44,246 nt of DNA from Candidatus Acidiferrum typicum. Its GTDB lineage: Bacteria > Acidobacteriota > Terriglobia > Acidiferrales > UBA7541. Under the pieces are notes generated by a model that saw only the letters and a list, made by a program, of their open reading frames with translations, made no database searches and had not been told where the DNA came from. The stretch lies in the NCBI GenBank assembly GCA_025463055.1, contig JAOAPV010000032.1, positions 1 through 44,246 on the forward strand, read 5' to 3'. Shown in pieces: positions 32,620 to 42,543 of the stretch. The translations under genes and the position numbers were made by a program. Position 1 is the stretch's first letter, and the number at the start of each line of letters is the position of its first letter.

Positions 32620-35600
32620 ATGAAGAAGCTAATCTGCTTGCCTGCCTTACTGTTGTTCTGCTCGAGCGCCCTCTCGCAGACAGCGGACGTCTTGGTTCAG
32701 CGCTACGACAATGGGCGCACCGGTCAAAATTTGGCTGAAACTGCGCTCACGGTCAGTAACGTCAATACCAGCACCTTTGGAAAGCTCTATACACTTCGTG
32801 TCGACGGTTACGTTTATGCGCAGCCTCTTTACAAGTCCAATGTCGTTGTTCCCGGCAAGGGCACCTTCAACATGGTATTTATCGCCACCGAGCACGACAG
32901 CGTTTACGCCTTTGACGCCGATAGCGCAACGCCCATTTGGCAAACCAGCTTCATCAACGCCGCTGCCGGGATAACCACCCAGCCCGCCGGTGACACCGGC
33001 ACAAACGACATCATTCCCGAAGTCGGCATCACTTCCACGCCGGTTATCGACCCAGTAGGCGGCACCCTCTACACGGTCGCCAAGACAAAGGAAAACGGCT
33101 CCGCTGTTTTTCGCATCCACGCCTTGGACATCACCACCGGAGCGGAAAGGGTCCCCTCCCTCGTCATACAGGCGACCGTTGGCAGCGCTAGCTTCGATGC
33201 GAATTGGCAGCAGCAGCGCCCGGGACTAGTGCTGATCAATGGCGTTGTCTACGTCGGCTTCGGTTCCAGCGGCGACAGGAATACCTGGCGAGGATGGGTG
33301 CTGGGTTATAGCCTTGGTGCATCGTCCTTCACTCAAGCCGCGAAATTTTGCACCGAACCCAGCAGTATCGGCGGCGGATTGTGGGCTTCCGGTGCTGCCC
33401 CGGACGTCGATCCAAATGGAAATATCTATATCAGTACGGGTAATGGTAATTTCAATGGAACGACCAACTTTGGCGACTCCTTCGTTAAATTCTCGACTCC
33501 TACTTTGGCCGTCCTCGATTTCTTTGCACCGTTCAACCAGTCGGCGCTGAGCGCTGCCGACCTGGATATCGCTTCGGTTGGTTCCACACTGCTTCCCGAT
33601 TCGCTTGGCACAACTGCTCATCCTCATCTTATGGTTGCTGGCGGCAAAGACGGCACGATTTACCTCTTGGACCGCGACAACATGGGGCACTTCAATGGTT
33701 CCTATACAAATCCCGACAGTCAAATCGTCCAGGAAATCTGGAATCAAATCGGTGCACACCAGACGAATCCGGCGGCCTCCAGCCTGGCTTATGTCCAGAA
33801 TAATTACACTACACCGGGAGTTTGGCGAAATCACGTGTACTGGTGCGGAATCGATGATGTATGCAAAATGTTCGATTTGAATAACGGCTTGCTCACGACC
33901 ACCCCGGTCTCTAGAGGTACGAAACTCTTCCCGTTTGGCGGCGGCCAACCCATTATTTCGGCAGCGAGCCCGTCCGCGACCAGCGCTATTATGTGGGCGG
34001 TTGAGAATGGTTCAGCGCATACCATTCTTCATGCGTACGATGCCACAAATCTCGCCAACGAGCTCTTTAACAGCGATCAGGCCGCAAGCAACCGGGATGT
34101 GGCAGGATTAGGCGTTAAGTTTGTTAATGCCACTGTTACCAACGGAAAGGTTTTCGTCGGTTCTCAGGGACAAGTCGATACCTACGGTTTGCTGGCTTCG
34201 ATTCCTTCACGCGCTCCCGCACCCACCTTTAACCCACCACAGGGCACCTACACCACCACGCTGAGCGTGGCCATCAGTGACGCGGATACTGCTGCCACCA
34301 TCTATTACACCGTTGACGGCTCCGTCCCCACGGCCTCCTCGTCGGTATATACCGGCCCCATCCCGGTCAGCGTCACGACCACTATCACTGCAATCGCGGT
34401 CCGCCCCGGCTATTTGACGAGTCCAGTCACCCCTTCCGTCTATACGATCGGTACGCTTACTTCCACCGGCGGCTTTGTCCAGGGTAACTACGCTACGCCA
34501 CATGGAAATATCCCGCTAGTGACCGTGCCCTTCACGTCTCCCCAGGGCCCCGGCGACCTCAACGTGGTCGTTGTCGGATGGAACGATACAACAGCAACGG
34601 TTACCGCTGTCACCGACACGATGAACAACCAGTACGTTCTCGCTGTTGGCCCAACCACGCAAAGCGTAGTCGGCTCACAGTCTATTTATTACGCTAAGAA
34701 CATCCTCGCGGCCGGCGCAAATGCCAATTCCGTGTCCGTCACTTTCAGCGGCGTAGGCGGGCATGATCCTGACATCCGAATTGCTGAGTACAGCGGTCTT
34801 GATCGCAGCAACCCTGTCGATGCGGTGGCAGCCAGTCAAGGTACCAGCACAAATAGCGACAGCGGCCCCGCCACGACCACCTCTCCAACCGAGCTCATTA
34901 TTGGCGCCAATCTCGTCCAGACCTCTACTCCAGGACCTGGTCCTGGTTTCAACAACCGCATGATCACGGTCCCTGATTCCGATATTCTTGAAGATAAGGT
35001 AGTGACCGCCGTCGGCTCCTATAACGCCACTGCTCCTGTCAGTCCCTCGGCCCAATGGATCATGCAAATGGTGGCTTTCAGGGCCGCTCCCAATGACACA
35101 ATACCTCCGACCGCGCCGTCCAACCTCATCGGTACGGCGCCCGCTCCCAATCGTATCGATTTGTCTTGGACGGCTTCGACGGACAACATCGGCGTTACCG
35201 CTTATGTGATCGAGCGCTGTTCGGGAACGGGTTGCAGCGCTTTCACACCGCTTGCCACGATAAACGGCACATCTACTACTTACAGTGACATTCGCACTTA
35301 TCCATTCCTGCAGAGCCAGTCGTATCGCGTACTCGCGCAGGATGCGGCCGGCAACTCCAGCCCCTATTCCAACGTCGTCAGTGTCACCGCGCCGCCGGAT
35401 ACGACACCCCCAACCGCTCCAACCAATCTCGTTGCTACCCCCGTCAGCGGTACGCAAATCAATCTTTCCTGGACGGCCTCGACGGACAACGTCGGTGTAT
35501 CCAGCTACAATCTCGAACGTTGCGTGGGCGCAGGCTGCACTAATTTTGCGATTGTGGCCAACCCTATCGGACCTTCTGTCTCCGATACTGGAGTAGTTCC

Positions 35601-38600
35601 CTCAACCACCTATAGTTACCGTGTTTGGGCTGTCGACTCTGCCGGGAATGCCAGTGGCTATTCCAATATAGCTGTAGCGACGACGCCGGCGACCGCGCCT
35701 CCGCCACCCACCATCACCAGCCTCAACCCAACATCTGGGCCAATAGGCACTTCAGTCACGATCACCGGCACGAACTTCGGAACCCAAACGGGAAGCTCCG
35801 TCAGCTTCAGCGGCACGGTAGCCACGCCCACGAGTTGGAGCGCAACTAGCATCGTCGCCCCCGTACCCAGCGGAGCTATCACCGGCAATGTCGTCGTCAC
35901 CGTGAATGGCGTCGCCAGCAACGGGATTGCTTTTACGGTCACCTCGACCGGTGGCGTCAAATTAGTGCAGCACATCCTTAGGGATGCGGGCACCACCACG
36001 TCTTCGTCTCTCGCCTTCGCGTCGAACAACGTTGCGGGAAACTGGATAGGAGTAGTGATCCGCGCGGGCAAGGCGGGACAGGTCTTCACCGTAAGCGATA
36101 CGAAGACGAACACCTATAAGCAAGCTGTTAAATTTGACGAAACGTCCGATGGCCACACCCTAGCCATTTTTTATGCCGAGAACATCGCCAGTGGGCCAAA
36201 CACCATAACTGTGTCCGATACCATTTCCGGTACACTCCGTTTCGCCATCTTGGAATATTCCGGGGTGGCTCTGACGAACTCACTCGACGGCATTCCAGCA
36301 GCGGCGCACGGCGCTAGCACATCTCCAAACAGCGGAAACGTGACGACCACCGCCAATGGGGACCTCCTGCTAGGAGCGGTCGCGACTGCCAACTCAGCAA
36401 GCTACACTGCGGGCACCGGTTTTACGATCAGGGATATCGTGTCGTCCAAGCTGATTAGCGAGGACCAGACCCAAACAATTGCTGGACCCGTTTCCGCAAC
36501 TACCTCTTTAGCAGCATCAGATATCTGGTCTGCCGCGCTGGCCGCATTCAAGACAGGCGCGCCGTTACCAATACCTACTGCTCCAACAAACCTGAGCGCC
36601 ACTGCTGCCGGTCCGGACACGGTCAATCTCTCATGGACCGCCGCGACTGAAACCGGTGGGACAATCAGCCAGTATCTGATTGAGCGCTGCATCGGGGCTT
36701 CTTGCAGCAATTTCACTCAAGTGGGCACGTCCACCTCGACAGCGTACAGCGACATCGGCACGCTGGGCTCGACCAGCTACAGTTATCGGGTGCGCGCGCA
36801 GGATGCGGCCAATACAAAGGGTCCCTACTCGAGCGTTGCCACCGCCGTGACGTCCGCGCCTACATTCACGGCACCCTCTAACCTCGCAGCCGTTTCCTCC
36901 GGGCCCGCCCAGATCAACATCTCGTGGGCCGCAGGTACCGAAGTCGGCGGAACCATCAGCCAATACTTGGTTGAGCGCTGCACGGGTGCCAATTGCGGCA
37001 ACACGCCAAGCAACTTTGCGCAAGTGGGCACGTCAACGACAACGGCCTTCAGTGACACAGGCCTCCTGGGCTCTACCAGCTATAGCTATCGCGTTCGCGC
37101 TACGGACGCATCTGCTAATCTCAGCGCCTATTCCAACATAGTCACGGCAACTACGGGAGCTCCTACATTCACCGCTCCCTCGAATCTCACCTCCACCGCT
37201 TCTGGCAGCACGCAAATTAATTTGACCTGGACCGCTGGGACAGAAACCGGCGGCACGATTACGCAATACCTCATCGAGCGTTGCCAGGGAGTCAACTGCG
37301 GAAACACTCCGAGCAACTTCGCCCAAGTAAATACTTCTGCCACCACATCGTTTAGCGATACGGGATTGACCGCGTCTACCAGTTACAGTTATCGCGTTCG
37401 CTCTACGGACGCCTCGAACAACCTTGGTCCTTACTCCAACATCTCTTCGGCGACCACGTCCACGAATTCTCCGACCGCTCCATCAAGCCTGACTGCAACT
37501 CCTGCTGGTCCCGTGCAGATCAATCTCGCATGGGGTGCCTCCACGGAAAGCGGCGGCACAGTCAGCCAGTATCTGATTGAGCGGTGCGCGGGAGTCGGTT
37601 GCGCCAATACTCCAGCTAACTTCGCACAAGTTGGGACTTCGGCGGGCCTGTCATTCAACGACGCCGGTCTGCTCGGTTCTACGAGCTACAGCTACCGTGT
37701 CCGTGCTCAAGATACTTTGAACAACAACGGTCCGTACTCCAACATCGCGGTTGCGGTTACGGCCGCTCCCACGTTCACGCCACCGTCGAATCTTGCCGCC
37801 ACAGCGTCCGGTCCTGTCCAAATCAATCTTGCGTGGACGGCCGCCACGGAGACAGGCGGCACTCTCACTCAGTATCTCGTTGAGCGCTGCCTGGGAGCCA
37901 CCTGCAGCAACTTCGCTCAGGTGGGCACCTCGGCGACCACCACTTACAACGACACGTCCGGCCTGCTAGGCTCCACTGCCTACAATTACCGTGTTCGCGC
38001 TACAGACGCGGCAAATAATCTCAGCGCGTATTCCAATACATCCTCCGCAACTACCGGGCCTCCAGTCTTTACGGCACCCTCGAACCTCACCGCAGCTCCG
38101 GTAGGCAGCACGCAGATCAATCTCAGTTGGACCGCGGCGACCGAAACCGGTGGGACCATCAGTCAGTATTTGGTCGAGAGCTGCCAAGGTTCAGGCTGCA
38201 GCAATTTCGCTCAGGTCGGTACCTCGGCATCCGCCACCTTCAGCAATACTGGCCTCCTCGCCGGAACAACCTACAGCTACCGGGTCCGTGCGACGGACGC
38301 GGCAAATAATCTCGGACCTTATTCGAACGTCGCCGGTGCCACCACCTCGGTGTCTCAGCCGGTAATCACGTTCGTTCAAGGAAATTTCGCCACCCCTCAG
38401 TCATCGCCAACCTCCGTCACTGTGACGTTCACGGCCGCGCAAATTGCGGGAGACTTGAACGTTGTCGTGATCGGTTGGAATAACTCCACCGCCACCCTGA
38501 GCGGTGTGACGGATACCCTTGGCAATCCGTACACGCAAGCGCTGGCGCCGACGGTACAATCTGGAACAGCTTCGCAGGTCATCTACTACGCCAAGAACAT

Positions 38601-38988
38601 CGTTGCTGCCGCTGCCGGGGCCAACCAGGTTACTGTCACCTTCAGCGGGCCTGCCGCATTCCCTGATGTCCGCGTTTTGGAGTACGCCGGCATCGACACG
38701 GTCAGTCCCTTGGACGTTGCGATAGGCGCTCAGGGCAACAACGCCTCCAGCTCCAGCGGAGCCGTAACAACGACCAACGCCAACGACCTAATCATTGGCG
38801 CCAATCTCGTTCAAACCATCACTACCGGCGCGGGCGCCGGATTCACCAGCCGTATGATTACCACTCCAGACGGCGATATCGTCGAGGATCGCATTGTCAC
38901 TGCCACTGGCAGCTACACGGCGATCGCTCCAGTCAGTCCGTCGGGGCAGTGGATCATGCAGCTTGTGTCGTTCAAACGTCACCCATAA
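32620..38988 (+). CDS. Giant secreted modular protein: PQQ-like propeller, CHB_HEX_C, IPT, eight Fn3 and three related beta-domains
   Basis: A 2122-residue protein with a signal peptide (MKKLICLPALLLFCSSALS). Residues about 22-528 look like a PQQ/quinoprotein-type beta-propeller (YTLRVDGYVYAQPLY, VYAFDADSATPIWQ). About 530-611 is a chitobiase C-terminal-like domain (IYYTVDGSVPT). About 618-825 and 1914-2122 are two copies of one beta-domain (GDLNVVV-GWN, IYYAKNI, IIGANLVQT), and 1111-1314 is a more distant relative. Fn3 modules are at about 829-925, 930-1024 and six in tandem at 1318-1911; an IPT domain lies at 1028-1110. Each Fn3 has a Cys pair (ERCxGxxC). There is no anchor motif or PEP-CTERM. 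A matrix or adhesin role is inference. Confidence 0.85.
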   Translation: MKKLICLPALLLFCSSALSQTADVLVQRYDNGRTGQNLAETALTVSNVNTSTFGKLYTLRVDGYVYAQPLYKSNVVVPGKGTFNMVFIATEHDSVYAFDADSATPIWQTSFINAAAGITTQPAGDTGTNDIIPEVGITSTPVIDPVGGTLYTVAKTKENGSAVFRIHALDITTGAERVPSLVIQATVGSASFDANWQQQRPGLVLINGVVYVGFGSSGDRNTWRGWVLGYSLGASSFTQAAKFCTEPSSIGGGLWASGAAPDVDPNGNIYISTGNGNFNGTTNFGDSFVKFSTPTLAVLDFFAPFNQSALSAADLDIASVGSTLLPDSLGTTAHPHLMVAGGKDGTIYLLDRDNMGHFNGSYTNPDSQIVQEIWNQIGAHQTNPAASSLAYVQNNYTTPGVWRNHVYWCGIDDVCKMFDLNNGLLTTTPVSRGTKLFPFGGGQPIISAASPSATSAIMWAVENGSAHTILHAYDATNLANELFNSDQAASNRDVAGLGVKFVNATVTNGKVFVGSQGQVDTYGLLASIPSRAPAPTFNPPQGTYTTTLSVAISDADTAATIYYTVDGSVPTASSSVYTGPIPVSVTTTITAIAVRPGYLTSPVTPSVYTIGTLTSTGGFVQGNYATPHGNIPLVTVPFTSPQGPGDLNVVVVGWNDTTATVTAVTDTMNNQYVLAVGPTTQSVVGSQSIYYAKNILAAGANANSVSVTFSGVGGHDPDIRIAEYSGLDRSNPVDAVAASQGTSTNSDSGPATTTSPTELIIGANLVQTSTPGPGPGFNNRMITVPDSDILEDKVVTAVGSYNATAPVSPSAQWIMQMVAFRAAPNDTIPPTAPSNLIGTAPAPNRIDLSWTASTDNIGVTAYVIERCSGTGCSAFTPLATINGTSTTYSDIRTYPFLQSQSYRVLAQDAAGNSSPYSNVVSVTAPPDTTPPTAPTNLVATPVSGTQINLSWTASTDNVGVSSYNLERCVGAGCTNFAIVANPIGPSVSDTGVVPSTTYSYRVWAVDSAGNASGYSNIAVATTPATAPPPPTITSLNPTSGPIGTSVTITGTNFGTQTGSSVSFSGTVATPTSWSATSIVAPVPSGAITGNVVVTVNGVASNGIAFTVTSTGGVKLVQHILRDAGTTTSSSLAFASNNVAGNWIGVVIRAGKAGQVFTVSDTKTNTYKQAVKFDETSDGHTLAIFYAENIASGPNTITVSDTISGTLRFAILEYSGVALTNSLDGIPAAAHGASTSPNSGNVTTTANGDLLLGAVATANSASYTAGTGFTIRDIVSSKLISEDQTQTIAGPVSATTSLAASDIWSAALAAFKTGAPLPIPTAPTNLSATAAGPDTVNLSWTAATETGGTISQYLIERCIGASCSNFTQVGTSTSTAYSDIGTLGSTSYSYRVRAQDAANTKGPYSSVATAVTSAPTFTAPSNLAAVSSGPAQINISWAAGTEVGGTISQYLVERCTGANCGNTPSNFAQVGTSTTTAFSDTGLLGSTSYSYRVRATDASANLSAYSNIVTATTGAPTFTAPSNLTSTASGSTQINLTWTAGTETGGTITQYLIERCQGVNCGNTPSNFAQVNTSATTSFSDTGLTASTSYSYRVRSTDASNNLGPYSNISSATTSTNSPTAPSSLTATPAGPVQINLAWGASTESGGTVSQYLIERCAGVGCANTPANFAQVGTSAGLSFNDAGLLGSTSYSYRVRAQDTLNNNGPYSNIAVAVTAAPTFTPPSNLAATASGPVQINLAWTAATETGGTLTQYLVERCLGATCSNFAQVGTSATTTYNDTSGLLGSTAYNYRVRATDAANNLSAYSNTSSATTGPPVFTAPSNLTAAPVGSTQINLSWTAATETGGTISQYLVESCQGSGCSNFAQVGTSASATFSNTGLLAGTTYSYRVRATDAANNLGPYSNVAGATTSVSQPVITFVQGNFATPQSSPTSVTVTFTAAQIAGDLNVVVIGWNNSTATLSGVTDTLGNPYTQALAPTVQSGTASQVIYYAKNIVAAAAGANQVTVTFSGPAAFPDVRVLEYAGIDTVSPLDVAIGAQGNNASSSSGAVTTTNANDLIIGANLVQTITTGAGAGFTSRMITTPDGDIVEDRIVTATGSYTAIAPVSPSGQWIMQLVSFKRHP
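34470..35094 (+). repeat. First copy of the GDLNVVV/IIGANLVQT domain inside the giant gene
   Basis: This segment encodes about 208 residues closely similar to the last domain of the same protein (38361-38985). Shared blocks include FVQGN-ATP, IYYAKNI, IIGANLVQT, RMIT-PD-DI-ED and SP-QWIMQ. The two copies are separated by nearly 3.3 kb of other modules. Confidence 0.8.
36574..38352 (+). repeat. Six tandem Fn3-coding repeats of about 285-309 bases
   Basis: Units start at about 36574, 36859, 37162, 37471, 37768 and 38062. Each encodes PT-APSNL, INLSW-A-TE-GGT-SQYL-ERC-G, NFAQVGTS, TSYSYRVRA-DA-NN and YSN---A-TT. Units two to four carry a four-residue insertion near the second Cys (NTPS or NTPA). 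High similarity suggests recent duplication or ongoing homogenisation. Confidence 0.85.
38361..38985 (+). repeat. Second copy of the GDLNVVV/IIGANLVQT domain at the protein C-terminus
   Basis: Encodes the closing domain of the giant protein and is a clear paralogue of the segment at 34470-35094. Its position at the very C-terminus makes it a candidate surface-attachment or secretion-related module, but no known sorting motif is present. Confidence 0.8.
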
Positions 38989-39036
38989 GAAACAAGATCT
39001 GCGGCACGTTCGCAGCTGTTCTTTACTCACTGTGAT

Positions 39037-40956
39037 GTGCGCAGCTACAATCATGCACCGATGACTGGTGATCGCTGGAATGGACCTGCATTCAACAATT
39101 CAAAGGTCGCTCGTGGTTGCCCGCTTGTCGCTACCGCGCTTCTGACCTTATTCTTCGGCGCTCATTTCACTGCGTCCGCACGTCCGCAGCAACAGGACCA
39201 GTCGCTGGCTCCGCGCGAAAACCTCGTCCTGGAAAGCATTCCGCCAGTCCCCATGGCCTTGGTGGGCTCCGCAGGGAAGTACGCTTCGTTCCGCGAAGCA
39301 GCTTTTGCGGATTGGCACCCAACCAAGCGCGAGATGGCCATCAGTACGCGTTTTGCAGAGGTTCCTCAGCTCCATTTTCTCGTTTCCCCTAATGGCGCGC
39401 GCCAGCAGTTGACCTTCCTGGATGACGAAATCACCACCGCTCGATTCGATCCCGAGGGAGACTCCGTCGTTTTTGTAAAAGACGAAAATGGCGACGAACG
39501 CTATCAGATATACCGCTATGAATTCTCCACCCGTCGCATTCGTCTGACCACAGATGGAAAGTCGCGGAATTGGCTGGGCGCGTGGTCTACGCGCGGCGGC
39601 AACCTTGCCTATACCTCCACCAAACGTGACGGGAAAGATGCGGATCTGTGGACGATGAACCCTGAAGACGCCCGCACCAACCGTTTGTTCCTGCAGCTTG
39701 TTGGCGCAGGATGGCGGGCGCTGGATTGGTCGCCAGATGACAGCAAACTCTTGCTGCTTGAGGAAGTTTCACCCCAACAGTCTCACTTGTGGCTCGTCAA
39801 TATCGCGACCCGCGAGCGCTCGCCTTTCACGCCTGACGGCACAGATAAAATCTCCTTTCTGGACGCGCGATTCAGTAAGGATGCTAAAGGCATTTACGCC
39901 ATCACGGCCAACGAGTCCCGCTCTCGCCGCCTGGCCTATATGGATTTACTGTCCAAGCGGCTCGCCTACTTGACGAGCGAGAGTCAAGTAGATGAGTTCG
40001 CCCTATCGGGGAACGGCGCGCGGATAGCCTTCGTAAGCACCGAGGAAGGCTCCAGCCGTCTGCACGTTATGGATTTAAACACTCGAAAGCAAATCGCCCT
40101 TCCCCAGCTTCCTGCCGGTCTCATTCGGGGAATCCGCTGGCGTGAGGAGGACGAGATCGGTTTCAGCCTCAGCACAGCTCGCAGCACAAACGATAGCTAT
40201 TCGCTGGATTTGGCCGGCGGCAAGTTAGAACGCTGGACCGTAGGCGAGTCAGCGCTGCAAACAGATTCTTATTCGGAACCCGAGCTCGTCGCTTGGAAGA
40301 CTCCCCAGGGAAAAGCGCTGTCAGGGTATCTGTACAAACCGCCACTGAAGTTTTGGGGCAAGCGGCCCGTACTCGTGATGATCCAAGCAGAAGGGCGGCC
40401 GGGATTTCTGGCCCGCAACAACTATTTCCTGAACGAGCTTGGCGTGGCTCTGCTCTATCCTTCTATCGAGAACTGGCCGCTGCCCGGCCAGTCACCTTCT
40501 CCGTCAAATAAAGCAGAGACACCGGATGCGTATAGTCACCTTGAATCTCTGTTAGATTGGATTGCCACACGCGCGGATCTCGATTCCGGGCACGTGGCGG
40601 TAATGGGCCAGTTCCGCGGCGATCACACCGCGCTCGAGATGGCCAAACGTTTTCCCGAACGCATCCGCTGTGCGATTGACGCACCGGATAATTTTGCTGC
40701 TGTGGTTCGCGCCGAAACGCACCGTCTCGAGCACACCGAAAAAATCAGCAGGCCTGTCCTCGTCGTGGCTGGGCAAAACGACCCGCTTGTCCCGGTGAAC
40801 GAATCACAGCAGATCGTGTCCGGTTTGAAGAAGCAAGGCACACCGGTCTGGATGCTAATCGCTAAAGACGAAGGGCATGGCTTTCGCAAGAAATGGAATC
40901 AGGATTTTCAGTTTTACACGATGATTCTGTTTCTTGAGCGATATATGGTGAAATGA
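39037..40956 (+). CDS. S9 prolyl oligopeptidase-like protein lacking the nucleophile serine
   Basis: A 639-residue exported protein with a TolB-like beta-propeller (about 85-400; repeats such as FDPEGDSVVFVKDENGDERYQ and WSPDDSKLLLLE) and a C-terminal alpha/beta-hydrolase domain (about 415-639). The acid (Asp582 in GQNDPLVP) and base (His614 in DEGHGF) are in place. The nucleophile elbow reads GQFRG (524-528) instead of GxSxG, with Phe526 (TTC) where Ser is expected. Ordinary peptidase activity is therefore not expected. GTG at 39037 is used; ATG at 39061 is an alternative. A hydrophobic segment at 28-47 is a signal peptide or anchor. Confidence 0.85.
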   Translation: MRSYNHAPMTGDRWNGPAFNNSKVARGCPLVATALLTLFFGAHFTASARPQQQDQSLAPRENLVLESIPPVPMALVGSAGKYASFREAAFADWHPTKREMAISTRFAEVPQLHFLVSPNGARQQLTFLDDEITTARFDPEGDSVVFVKDENGDERYQIYRYEFSTRRIRLTTDGKSRNWLGAWSTRGGNLAYTSTKRDGKDADLWTMNPEDARTNRLFLQLVGAGWRALDWSPDDSKLLLLEEVSPQQSHLWLVNIATRERSPFTPDGTDKISFLDARFSKDAKGIYAITANESRSRRLAYMDLLSKRLAYLTSESQVDEFALSGNGARIAFVSTEEGSSRLHVMDLNTRKQIALPQLPAGLIRGIRWREEDEIGFSLSTARSTNDSYSLDLAGGKLERWTVGESALQTDSYSEPELVAWKTPQGKALSGYLYKPPLKFWGKRPVLVMIQAEGRPGFLARNNYFLNELGVALLYPSIENWPLPGQSPSPSNKAETPDAYSHLESLLDWIATRADLDSGHVAVMGQFRGDHTALEMAKRFPERIRCAIDAPDNFAAVVRAETHRLEHTEKISRPVLVVAGQNDPLVPVNESQQIVSGLKKQGTPVWMLIAKDEGHGFRKKWNQDFQFYTMILFLERYMVK

Positions 40957-40996
40957 CGCCCGGCCATCGTTGCCTGGCGCCCCAAACGAATAGTTT

Positions 40997-42487
40997 ATGG
41001 CGCATCGGAATTCACTTACTCCATTACCGCCGATCCTGATAACCGCTGCCATTCTGATTGTCGGCTGTTCCTGCCTTATACAGGCGAACTCCTATCGCCC
41101 GACCGCTTTCGATTTGCACGCATCCTCCTCAGGAGTCCTCAACGCCTTTCCGCTCAAAGTGTCCGAAAACCATCGTTACCTTGTAGATCAGCACGGCCGG
41201 CCTTTTCGTATTCAGGGCGATTCGGCACAATCCCTCATCGCCAATTTGACCTACGCGGAAGCCGATACCTACCTCACCGATCGCCGCAACAAAGGGTTCA
41301 ACGCCGTCAACATCAATCTCCTGGAACGTAAGTTTGCTATCGACGCCCCCAAAAATCGGCGAGGGGATTCGCCGTTCACGGTGGCCGATAATTTCGCCGC
41401 TCCGAATGACGCCTATTTCGATTTCGCGGATTCCATCATCGAGTTGGCGGCCTCCAAAGGCATGCTCGTCAGTCTTGCTGCCATGTATCTTGGTTATGGC
41501 GGCGGTGCGGAGGGGTGGTGGTCCACGCTGACGAACGCGGCCAATACGCAAACCGTCTGCTACAACTTTGGTTTCTACGTCGGGAAGCGCTACAAAAATC
41601 GTGCCAACATTTTGTGGGTAATTGGCGGAGATTTTACGCCGCCGCCCGGTTCGGAAGGCGAAAAACGTCTTCAGAAATTTATGCAAGGCATTAAAGCCGC
41701 CGGTGCTTCGCAGTTGTGGTCCGGAGACTGGCATGACCCCTGCATCTCTACCGATGTTCGCGCGTTCGCTCCGGAGATGGACGTGAATGCCGTATACACC
41801 TACGGGATCAATGGAAAAGACGGCCTTACCTACGGCGAGTCGCGCGTTGCCTACAAATATTCGCCGGCTCGTCCCGCTTACCTTAAGGAGACCGGCTACG
41901 AAGAAGAGACCTTGCTGCCGGGCGATCCGACCTCCGTCCGCAAATACCAATACTGGGCGGTGCTCGGGGGCGCCACTGCGGGAGCTTTCTTCGGCCACCG
42001 TGACATCTGGGATTTTGCAACGTCTCGCTGGTCGTCGGGCCTGGCTCCAAACCCACGCCCTTGGCAAACCGCCCTAAATTCTACCGGCGCCTTCGACATG
42101 AAGCGTCTTGGCACGTTGCTGGATTCCACAGCGTGGTACAAGTTGGTGCCCTCCGGTATGGGCGGAATGCAAACGTTGGTTACAGCCGGAGGCGGCACTT
42201 ATGGAAAGGGAGACTACGTGACGGCGGCCGCCGCCGCGGACCGGAGCTTGCTCCTCGCCTATCTCCCTCCGGAGGCAAACTCAGCCGGAATAGCCGTCAG
42301 TATGTCGGCACTCGCAGCACCGGCCAAAGCCCGTTGGTTCGATCCGACTTCCGCAATCTTCATCAACATACCCGGGGATTCGTTCCCCAATTCGGGCTCC
42401 AGAACGTTCTCAATTCCGGGTAATAACGCCGCCGGGGCCAGAGACTGGGTTCTAGTCGTAGAGACGAACAAAAATTTCGGCCACTGA
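40997..42487 (+). CDS. DUF4038-type glycosidase, probable lipoprotein
   Basis: A 496-residue exported protein. The N-terminal hydrophobic stretch ends IVGC (Cys24), a possible lipobox. Residues about 50-390 form the DUF4038/apiosidase-like TIM barrel: RYLVDQHGRPFRIQGDSAQS, YLTDRRNKGFNAVNIN, ILWVIGGDFTPP and PAYLKETGYEEE hold the likely acidic catalytic residues. The last 100 residues are the small beta-sandwich ending WVLVVET. It likely trims a plant- or self-derived polysaccharide. Placed 40 bases after the S9-like gene, it may share its transcript. Its relative lies at the other end of the locus (1-434). Confidence 0.82.
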   Translation: MAHRNSLTPLPPILITAAILIVGCSCLIQANSYRPTAFDLHASSSGVLNAFPLKVSENHRYLVDQHGRPFRIQGDSAQSLIANLTYAEADTYLTDRRNKGFNAVNINLLERKFAIDAPKNRRGDSPFTVADNFAAPNDAYFDFADSIIELAASKGMLVSLAAMYLGYGGGAEGWWSTLTNAANTQTVCYNFGFYVGKRYKNRANILWVIGGDFTPPPGSEGEKRLQKFMQGIKAAGASQLWSGDWHDPCISTDVRAFAPEMDVNAVYTYGINGKDGLTYGESRVAYKYSPARPAYLKETGYEEETLLPGDPTSVRKYQYWAVLGGATAGAFFGHRDIWDFATSRWSSGLAPNPRPWQTALNSTGAFDMKRLGTLLDSTAWYKLVPSGMGGMQTLVTAGGGTYGKGDYVTAAAAADRSLLLAYLPPEANSAGIAVSMSALAAPAKARWFDPTSAIFINIPGDSFPNSGSRTFSIPGNNAAGARDWVLVVETNKNFGH

Positions 42488-42543
42488 ATCCAATCGGAGT
42501 GACAGCACTTAGTGGCGGATAAACACAAACGTGGTCGTGGAGT

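Noticed and set aside
33226-38379. Many minus-strand open frames inside the giant gene
   Set aside because: These arise from the biased, repetitive codon use of the Thr/Ser/Ala-rich repeats on the plus strand.
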